Positions 57,648-64,000 of a DNA stretch of 64,000 bases are shown one piece after another. Each line of letters opens with the position of its first letter. The first letter of the stretch is position 1. The stretch is from contig NZ_NSJZ01000011.1 in the NCBI RefSeq assembly GCF_002287065.1, positions 31,676 through 95,675 on the forward strand, written 5' to 3'. The stretch is from Paracoccus salipaludis (GTDB lineage: Bacteria; Pseudomonadota; Alphaproteobacteria; Rhodobacterales; Rhodobacteraceae). The notes beneath the pieces are model-generated. The model searched no databases, was not told the origin of the DNA, and worked only from the letters and a program-made list of their open reading frames with translations. A program made the position numbers and the translations under genes.

Positions 57648-58333
57648 TGGTCGAACGCAAGTTCTCTGAACCCACGGACGAGATCGTCCAGCTGGAGCCG
57701 GTCGAGGTGAGGCGGTACATCGCCTTCACCCGCTGGAACCACTGGTTCACCGCGATCTGCTTCATCGTCCTGATGCTGTCGGGCTTCGCCTTCTTCCACC
57801 CGTCGCTTTACGGGCTGACCGCCCTGTTCGGCGGCGGGCAGACGACGCGCTGGCTGCATCCCTTCGTGGGCATCGCGCTGACGGTCAGCTTCCTGGGGAT
57901 GTTCTTCCAGCTCGTGCACCTGAACATCATCCGGCGCGAGGACCTGGTCTGGACCGCCAACATCAAGGACGTGATCACCGGCCACGAGGAGCGCCTGCCG
58001 GAACTCGGCAAGTACAACTTCGGCCAGAAGACCGTCTTCTGGGGGATGTTCTGGCTGATCCTCGCCCTGCTGATCACCGGCATCATGATGTGGTACCAGT
58101 ATTTCCCGCATCTGGTGTCCATCGAGACGCGGCGGATCGCGATCTTCGTGCATTCCGTCTCGGCGGTGCTGATCGTGCTGGTCTTCATCCTGCACATCTT
58201 CGCGGCCCTCTGGACCCGCGGCACGCTGCGGGCGATGACGCGGGGCACGGTAACGGGCGGCTGGTCGTGGCGGCACCACCGGAAATGGCTGCGGGAACTG
58301 GCTAGACGCCAGCGCACCAAACCGGCAGAGTAA
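57647..58333 (+). CDS. fdoI: Formate dehydrogenase gamma subunit (cytochrome b)
   Basis: The 228-residue integral membrane protein has four predicted helices and heme-coordinating histidines (RWNHWFTAICF, RWLHPFVGI, FVHSVSAVLI, FILHIFAALW), as in FdnI. It delivers electrons to quinone. It overlaps fdoH by 1 bp (TGATG). Confidence 0.94.
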   Translation: MVERKFSEPTDEIVQLEPVEVRRYIAFTRWNHWFTAICFIVLMLSGFAFFHPSLYGLTALFGGGQTTRWLHPFVGIALTVSFLGMFFQLVHLNIIRREDLVWTANIKDVITGHEERLPELGKYNFGQKTVFWGMFWLILALLITGIMMWYQYFPHLVSIETRRIAIFVHSVSAVLIVLVFILHIFAALWTRGTLRAMTRGTVTGGWSWRHHRKWLRELARRQRTKPAE

Positions 58334-58369
58334 GCCTTCGCAGTGGCCGGTCCGGCCCGAGGAGGCACC

Positions 58370-59287
58370 ATGTCCGACACCATCGAGGCCCGGCCCGACA
58401 TGATCGGCGGCGTTCCGACGCCGCCGCTTGCCGTTCTGCCCAAGCCCGAACGGCTGTTCGCCCAGCGCGCCGACCGCTTCGAGCGCCTGGCCGAGGGATC
58501 CAACCTTTCCCCTTATCTTCTTTTCCTCGCGGCGCTGTGCCGGGTGCAGGCGCGGCTGTGCGCCGATCTGCCCGCGCCCGAGGCACCGGCCGGGGACCGC
58601 CTCGCGCTGGCGCGGGCCTCGCGGATGCCGCCGCTGGACCGGCGCGCGCTGGTGGATGACGCGGGGCTTGCCGCCACGCTGGACGCCCTGCTGGAACGCG
58701 CGCGCGAGATCGGGATGCCCGCCGAGGCACGGCTGGCGCTGGACGCGCTGCGGGCCGCCACGCCCGAGGACCGGCGCTGGCTTCTGTCCAACGTCATGGA
58801 TGACCTCATCCCCGCCGACAGCGCCGCGCCGCACCTGTTCGTGGCCGCCGCCGTCCAGGCCCATATGGCGGGGCTGGCCGCGACCTTGGATGCGGACCAG
58901 TTGGTCCCGATCCGCACGGGCGTCTGTCCCGTCTGCGGCGGCAAGCCCGCCGCGTCGGTCGTCACCGGCGTCATGGGGGCCGAGGGCGCCCGCTATGCCG
59001 CCTGCGCCTGCTGCCAGACCCTGTGGAACGAGGTGCGGGTGAAATGCCTGTCCTGCGGCTCGACCAAGGGTATCGCCTTCCAGGCCGTGAACGACGGCTC
59101 GGGCGATGCACAGGTCAAGGCCGAGACCTGCGATGAATGCGAGTCCTGGGTCAAGCAGATGGCCCAGAACAGGAACCCCGCGCTTGAAGCTGTCGCCGAT
59201 GACGTCGCGAGCCTGGGGCTCGATGCGCTGATGCAGGGCGGCAAGTGGCGCCGGGCCGGGTTCAACCCCTTCCTGATCGGCTACTGA
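58370..59287 (+). CDS. fdhE: Formate dehydrogenase accessory protein FdhE
   Basis: The 305-residue protein has four CxxC motifs (CPVCGG, CACCQT, CLSCGS, CDECES) in its C-terminal half, as in FdhE, needed for maturation of respiratory formate dehydrogenases. The start at 58370 follows an AGGAGG site, preferable to a GTG nine codons earlier. The stop overlaps selA by 1 bp. Confidence 0.92.
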   Translation: MSDTIEARPDMIGGVPTPPLAVLPKPERLFAQRADRFERLAEGSNLSPYLLFLAALCRVQARLCADLPAPEAPAGDRLALARASRMPPLDRRALVDDAGLAATLDALLERAREIGMPAEARLALDALRAATPEDRRWLLSNVMDDLIPADSAAPHLFVAAAVQAHMAGLAATLDADQLVPIRTGVCPVCGGKPAASVVTGVMGAEGARYAACACCQTLWNEVRVKCLSCGSTKGIAFQAVNDGSGDAQVKAETCDECESWVKQMAQNRNPALEAVADDVASLGLDALMQGGKWRRAGFNPFLIGY

Positions 59288-60654
59288 TGCAGGGGCTGCG
59301 GGCCCTGCCCTCGGTCGATCGCCTGCTGTCCGGCGTCGAAGGCCAGGCGCTGGTCGCGCGCCATGGCCGCGCGGCTGTCACCGACGCCCTGCGCGCAGCG
59401 CTGGAGAACGCGCGCGAGGCCGTCCGCAGGGGCGGCGCGGCACCTGACGGCGCCGCGATTGCGTCCCGCGCGGCCGAGGCGCTGGAAGCGGGCGCGCAAA
59501 GCGCCCTGCCCCCGGTGCTGAACCTGACCGGCACGGTGCTGCACACGAACCTGGGCCGCGCGGTCCTGGCCGAGGTGGCCGTCGAGGCCGCAAGCGCGGC
59601 CATGCGCCACCCCGCGGCGCTGGAATTCGACCTTTCCACGGGGCGGCGGGGCGAGCGGGACGCGCTGGTCGCTCCGCTGATCTGCGAACTGACCGGGGCC
59701 GAGGCAGCCACCGTCGTCAACAACAACGCCGCCGCCGTCCTGCTGGTGCTGAACGCGCTGGCCGAGGGGCGCGAGGCCATCGTTTCGCGCGGCGAGCTTG
59801 TGGAAATCGGCGGCGCCTTCCGCATTCCCGACATCATGGCCCGCGCGGGCGTCCGGCTGGTCGAGGTCGGCACCACCAACCGCACCCATCCCCGCGACTA
59901 CGGGAACGCGGTCACGCCGCAGACGGCGCTGATGATGAAGGTCCATCCCTCGAACTACCGCATCGAGGGCTTCACGGCGGCGGTGCCCGCCGCCGAGGTC
60001 GCGGCCATGGCGCGCGAGGCGGGCGTACCGATGCTGAACGACCTCGGCTCGGGCACGCTGGTAGACATGACGCGCTGGGGCCTTCCGGCCGAGCCCACGG
60101 TGCGGCAGGCCGTGGCCGAGGGCGCGGACATCGTGACCTTTTCCGGCGACAAGCTGCTGGGGGGGCCGCAGGCGGGCTTCATCGTGGGACGGCCTGACCT
60201 GATCGCCCGGATCAACCGCAACCCGCTCAAGCGCGCGCTGCGGCTGGACAAGATCCGCCTTGCCGCCATCGAGGCGACCCTGCGCCTTTACCGCGACCCC
60301 GACCGTCTGGCAGAGCGGCTGCCCACGCTGCGGATGCTGACCCGCCGGCGCGAGGAGATCGCCGCGCAGGCCCTTCGGCTGCTCGCCCCGGTGGCGGCGA
60401 TGCTGCCGGACTACCGGGTAAAGGTGGTGGACTGTTCCAGCCAGATCGGCTCGGGCGCGCTGCCGGTGGAAACCCTGCCCTCGGCGGCGCTGGCCTTCAC
60501 AGGCCAAGGCGGCGAGGCGCCCGAGAAGCTGGCGGCCCGGCTGCGCGCCCTGCCGCTGCCGGTGATCGGCCGCATCCGCGACGGCGCGCTGCTGCTGGAC
60601 CTGCGCTGCCTGCCGGATGACGGCACGCTGCTGGGGGCGCTGGCGGCGCGATGA
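59287..60654 (+). CDS. selA: L-seryl-tRNA(Sec) selenium transferase
   Basis: The 455-residue PLP enzyme turns Ser-tRNA(Sec) to Sec-tRNA(Sec). It shows [32 protein letters not shown] and the PLP lysine block [13 protein letters not shown]. The start at 59287 ([14 protein letters not shown]) matches the family N-terminus. It overlaps selB by 4 bp. Confidence 0.96.
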   Translation: MQGLRALPSVDRLLSGVEGQALVARHGRAAVTDALRAALENAREAVRRGGAAPDGAAIASRAAEALEAGAQSALPPVLNLTGTVLHTNLGRAVLAEVAVEAASAAMRHPAALEFDLSTGRRGERDALVAPLICELTGAEAATVVNNNAAAVLLVLNALAEGREAIVSRGELVEIGGAFRIPDIMARAGVRLVEVGTTNRTHPRDYGNAVTPQTALMMKVHPSNYRIEGFTAAVPAAEVAAMAREAGVPMLNDLGSGTLVDMTRWGLPAEPTVRQAVAEGADIVTFSGDKLLGGPQAGFIVGRPDLIARINRNPLKRALRLDKIRLAAIEATLRLYRDPDRLAERLPTLRMLTRRREEIAAQALRLLAPVAAMLPDYRVKVVDCSSQIGSGALPVETLPSAALAFTGQGGEAPEKLAARLRALPLPVIGRIRDGALLLDLRCLPDDGTLLGALAAR

Positions 60655-62564
60655 TCGTCGGGACGGCGGGGCATATCGATCACGGCAAGACCGCGCTGGT
60701 CCGCGCGCTGACCGGCGTGGATGCCGACCGGCTGGCCGAGGAAAAGGTGCGCGGCATCACCATCGAGCTGGGCTTCGCCTATGCCGACCTGGGCACCGGC
60801 GCCATCACCGGCTTCGTGGACGTGCCGGGGCACGAGCGCTTCGTTCACACGATGCTTGCGGGCGCGGGGGGCATCGACCTTGCGCTGCTGGTGGTTGCCA
60901 CCGACGACGGGGTAATGCCGCAAACGCGCGAGCATCTGGCGATCCTCGACCTTCTGGGCGTCCACCGCGGCATCGTCGCACTGAGCAAGGCGGATCTGGC
61001 CGACCCGGCACGCCGCGCGGAGGTCGCCGCCGAGATCGCGGCGCTGCTGGACGGGACCGGGCTGGAAGGCGCGCCGGTGATCCCCGTCTCGACCGTCACC
61101 GGCGAGGGCATCGACGCCCTGCGCGCCGCGCTGGCCGAAGCCGAGGCCCAGACCACGGCACGGGCCGAGGACGCGCGCTTCCGCCTTGGCGTGGACCGCA
61201 GCTTCACGCTCAGGGGCGCGGGCACGGTCATCACCGGCACGGTGCTGTCGGGTCGGGTGGCGGTGGGCGACACGGTCAGCGTCTCGCCCCGGGGCCTGAC
61301 GGCGCGGGTCAGGGCGATCCATGCGCAGAACCAGCCGGTGCAGATGGGCGTCGCAGGCCAGCGCTGCGCGCTGAACCTTGCGGGCGAGGGGATCGGGCGC
61401 GAGGCGGTCCGGCGCGGCGACGTGGTGCTTGACCCGGCGTTGCACGCCCCCACCGACCGCATCGACGTCAGCCTGCGGGTGCTGGGCTCCGAGCCGCGCC
61501 CGGTCGGCACCTGGTTCCCCGCCCGCCTGCACAGCGGTGCGGCCGAGGTCGGCGCGCGGATCGTGCCGCTGGAAGGTCCGCTGGCGCCGGGATCCGAGGG
61601 ACTGGCGCAGCTTGTTCTGGACCAGCCCATCGCGGCGGCGGTGGGCGACCGCTATATCCTGCGCGATGTTTCGGCCCGGCGCACGGTCGGCGGGGGCGCC
61701 TTCCTGGACCTGCGCGCCCCAACCCGCCGCCGCCGCACGCCCGAGCGGCTGGCCCAGCTTCAGGCGGCGGCTAGGCCCGACCCGGCCGAGGCCCTGCAGG
61801 CGATGCTTGCCGCCCCGCCCCATGTCGTCGATCTGACCGCCTTCCTGCGCGACCGGGCGCTCGGCGAGAACGAGGCGCGGCGCGTGACCGATGGCGTCAC
61901 GGTGCTGGAAGCGGGCGCATCCCGCGTGGCGATCTCGCCCCTGACCCATCGCGGGCTGGTGGCGGGGATGCTGGACAGGCTCGCCCGCTTTCACGAGGAA
62001 TCCCCCGAGATGCAGGGGCTGGGCCGCGAAAGGCTGCGGCTTGCCCTGACCCCGCGCCTGCCCAAGGATGCCTTTGCCGCCTTCCTGTCCGAACGGATCG
62101 CGGCGGGCGACATCGTGGCCGAAGGCGCCTTCCTGCGCCTTCCGGGCCATGCCGTGCGTTTGTCCGAGGAGGACGAGGCGCTTTACGCCCGCATCGTCCC
62201 CGAACTGTCGGGCGAGGCGCGGTTCCGTCCGCCGCGCGTGCGCGACATGGCGACCTCCTGGGACATCCCCGAGGCCGACGTGCGCCGCGTTCTGCGGATG
62301 GCCGCCCGGCAGGGACGCGTGGACCAGATCCGCCACGACCATTTCTTCCTGCGCGCGACCACGGCCGAGATGGTCCGCATCATCGCCGAGGTGCAGTCCG
62401 GTGCACCCGACGGCTGGGTCACCGCCCCCGCCTTTCGTGACCGGGTCCAGAACGGCCGCAAGGTGGCCATCGAGATCCTCGACTTCTATGATCGGCAGGG
62501 AGTCACCTTGCGCCGGGGCGATCTGCGGCGCATCAATTCCCATCGCGCCGATCTTTTCGGCTGA
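60651..62564 (+). CDS. selB: Selenocysteine-specific elongation factor
   Basis: The 637-residue GTPase has G1 [12 protein letters not shown]3 DVPGH and G4 LSKADL motifs in the N-terminal domain, then EF-Tu-like domains II and III, and four winged-helix repeats at the C-terminus that bind SECIS hairpins. The length is typical of E. coli-type SelB (614). It ends directly at the tRNA-Sec gene. Confidence 0.96.
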   Translation: MIVGTAGHIDHGKTALVRALTGVDADRLAEEKVRGITIELGFAYADLGTGAITGFVDVPGHERFVHTMLAGAGGIDLALLVVATDDGVMPQTREHLAILDLLGVHRGIVALSKADLADPARRAEVAAEIAALLDGTGLEGAPVIPVSTVTGEGIDALRAALAEAEAQTTARAEDARFRLGVDRSFTLRGAGTVITGTVLSGRVAVGDTVSVSPRGLTARVRAIHAQNQPVQMGVAGQRCALNLAGEGIGREAVRRGDVVLDPALHAPTDRIDVSLRVLGSEPRPVGTWFPARLHSGAAEVGARIVPLEGPLAPGSEGLAQLVLDQPIAAAVGDRYILRDVSARRTVGGGAFLDLRAPTRRRRTPERLAQLQAAARPDPAEALQAMLAAPPHVVDLTAFLRDRALGENEARRVTDGVTVLEAGASRVAISPLTHRGLVAGMLDRLARFHEESPEMQGLGRERLRLALTPRLPKDAFAAFLSERIAAGDIVAEGAFLRLPGHAVRLSEEDEALYARIVPELSGEARFRPPRVRDMATSWDIPEADVRRVLRMAARQGRVDQIRHDHFFLRATTAEMVRIIAEVQSGAPDGWVTAPAFRDRVQNGRKVAIEILDFYDRQGVTLRRGDLRRINSHRADLFG

Positions 62565-62660
62565 GGAGGAGAATCGTCCCCGGTGGGGCGGCCGGACTTC
62601 AAATCCGGTTGGGGCAGCGCGCCTGTCCCGGGTGGGTTCGACTCCCATTCTCCTCCGCCA
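62565..62660 (+). tRNA. selC: tRNA-Sec (anticodon TCA)
   Basis: The 96-nt tRNA has the long 8-bp acceptor stem GGAGGAGA/TCTCCTCC, a long variable arm, anticodon TCA (62599-62601) in loop CTTCAAA, and an encoded CCA (62658-62660). It follows the selB stop codon with no spacer, so it is probably processed from the operon transcript. It decodes UGA as Sec. Confidence 0.96.
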
Positions 62661-62903
62661 ATGCGAAAGGCCCCGCCGGACTAGCTGATACGTTCCTTGT
62701 CCCAAGGCATCCCTGCGACGCGGTGGACAGGGGCGCGGGCCGGGTCATGGGCCGCGTCGTCAAGCATGCTTTTGTTTCTCGATCCTGTCGGCGGTCCAGA
62801 TTGAGACGACAACGGACACAGCCATGAGGATGGCAACGCTTCGCAGATGAACGGGCATGCCCAGGGCGGTTGATCGGTCCTGCGGCAGAAGAAAGATCGA
62901 TCC

Positions 62904-63257
62904 CTACAGGGCAAGGATTAGGTTGGCTTTTACGGCCGCCGCGGCGGCGGCCGCCCTGATGGCTTCTCGACGTCCAAGGCGGGCAAGGGTCAACCGCAGC
63001 GTCAGGTGCCATGCCACAGCGGACGGAAGACAGGCGAGAACCATGTTCATTGTAACAATGGCCACCCCCAGCATCGGCACAAGGATGATGCCGGCCCCGG
63101 CGCCGCTGAGGGCCGTAGTCGCTGACTCCCCGGTGGCCAGGGCGTAGCTTCCGGAAACAAGCGCCACCAGCACGACGACTGCGCCGACGCTGTGCATCGG
63201 CGCAAGCCAGACGAATTCATCAAAGGTTGGATCCGTCCGGAACCGGCCGAAACCCAT
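62904..63257 (-). CDS. Small membrane protein, unknown
   Basis: The 117-residue frame (MGFGRFRTDPTFDEFVWLAPM...) has two or three hydrophobic segments (VGAVVVLVALVSGSYAL, AGIILVPMLGVAIVTMNMVL) and an Ala-rich C-terminus formed over a GC palindrome near 62935-62956. A longer start at 63311 is possible. Real coding is likely but not certain. Confidence 0.5.
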   Translation of the reverse strand: MGFGRFRTDPTFDEFVWLAPMHSVGAVVVLVALVSGSYALATGESATTALSGAGAGIILVPMLGVAIVTMNMVLACLPSAVAWHLTLRLTLARLGRREAIRAAAAAAAVKANLILAL

Positions 63258-63349
63258 CACGCCTTTGCCGCCCGACCGACCATTTGCTCCGCCCTGCACA
63301 GAACGCGTCAAACCTCCGGCAGAGCCTTTCGCGCCGAATAGCAGGTGGC

Positions 63350-64000
63350 TCAGCCCCTCAGGTCCAGGCCGCGGGCGGTTGGCGGCTGCCAGGTCTTGGA
63401 TTCGGGAACTGCGCCGGCCGTGTTAGTGCCGATCTGCGACCCGCCCGTGCCCCCTGTCCAGCCAGTCGAACCCGAGTTGCCTGGCGCCGTGCCGTCCGCC
63501 GTTGCGCGGTCAGGTGCCGTGGCAGGAGTCGCCACGCCGTCCTCGGCCTGCTCGGACCCTGCCGTGGACTGGTCCGAGGGCGGCTGGATGTTGGCGGCCG
63601 CCTGCGAGCCGGCCGGAACCGCACCCTGCGCCGTTTGGATCGGCGGGGTATCGCTGTGCGCCAGCGCCTGCGCCGGCGTGGTGTTGACCGGCGCCGGGGT
63701 TGCCAGCGCCTGCGCGGTGGTCTGCGGCATCGCGGCCTGGGCGGGCTCGACCGGCACCCCGTTCACGATGGGGGCGGGCTGGGGCGAGGCCGTGGCCGTG
63801 TTGGCGGCCTGCGCCTGGGCAGCCTCGGGCGCGGGCGGAGGCGTGTAGTCCGGCGCAACGGCACGGGCGGCGATAGGCGCCGGAATCTGGGGGTCGTTGG
63901 TCGGAACCGGTGTGAAGGCAGGCGGCTCGGCCGCCGCGGTGGCGGTCGCGCCCGGCGCGGCGGGCACCGGCGGAGCCGGTGTCGCGGCAGGGGCGGCAGG
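63350..64000 (-). CDS. Ala/Pro-rich protein, partial (5' end outside window)
   Basis: The frame is open to the window edge on its 5' side and ends at 63350. The visible 200 or so residues are low-complexity Ala, Pro, Thr and Gln (for example PAPEAAQAQAANTATASPQ), ending TWQPPTARGLDLRG. It is likely an envelope or surface protein linker or tail. No domain is recognisable. Confidence 0.55.
   Translation of the reverse strand, partial: PAAPAATPAPPVPAAPGATATAAAEPPAFTPVPTNDPQIPAPIAARAVAPDYTPPPAPEAAQAQAANTATASPQPAPIVNGVPVEPAQAAMPQTTAQALATPAPVNTTPAQALAHSDTPPIQTAQGAVPAGSQAAANIQPPSDQSTAGSEQAEDGVATPATAPDRATADGTAPGNSGSTGWTGGTGGSQIGTNTAGAVPESKTWQPPTARGLDLRG

Overview
The window is high-GC alphaproteobacterial chromosome. 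It looks like family Rhodobacteraceae and resembles Paracoccus. The reasons are a red-type (form IC) RuBisCO in a cbbR-cbbFPTALSXEYZ cluster, a seven-part Mrp/Pha cation antiporter with fused A and B subunits, and the general gene content. The genus is an inference from gene content, not a computed result.

Layout. Positions 1-12,274 hold housekeeping genes: amn, a flavin monooxygenase-like gene, an SDR gene, an SH3-domain secreted protein, dxs-ispA-xseB-deacetylase (isoprenoid precursors), a secreted acidic protein, mtaB-dapF and tRNA-Lys(TTT). Positions 12,258-29,911 are a genomic island integrated in the 3' end of that tRNA. It is bounded by a perfect 23-bp direct repeat and has a tyrosine integrase next to the tRNA. 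Its left 10 kb carries an integrase operon, then a phage head-and-packaging module (portal, protease, capsid, HNH, large terminase, head-tail connector), a RecA-fold ATPase and a Topo VI-A/Spo11-like TOPRIM protein, with no tail or lysis genes. This resembles capsid-forming phage satellites (cf-PICI). An IS1380-family element at 22,729-24,407, with imperfect 20-bp terminal repeats, joins the satellite to a 5'-truncated tetR and an RND efflux operon.

Positions 30,271-36,340 hold the Pha/Mrp Na+(K+)/H+ antiporter operon (phaAB,C,D,E,F,G). Positions 36,344-47,257 hold cbbR and, divergently, the Calvin cycle operon cbbFPTALSXEYZ. Positions 47,276-50,301 encode an ABC importer of the phosphonate/selenate type. 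EpmA and EF-P follow, divergently transcribed. Positions 52,312-62,660 form a selenoprotein locus: selD on the minus strand and, divergently, fdoG (with an in-frame TGA read as selenocysteine), fdoH, fdoI, fdhE, selA, selB and tRNA-Sec. The window ends with a small membrane protein and the C-terminal part of an Ala/Pro-rich protein.

How the parts fit. The membrane-bound selenoprotein formate dehydrogenase would oxidise formate to CO2 and feed electrons to quinone, and the neighbouring Calvin cycle operon would fix CO2. The selenium importer, SelD, SelA, SelB and tRNA-Sec would support synthesis of the one selenoprotein visible here. The island is the accessory part and carries the most unusual content.
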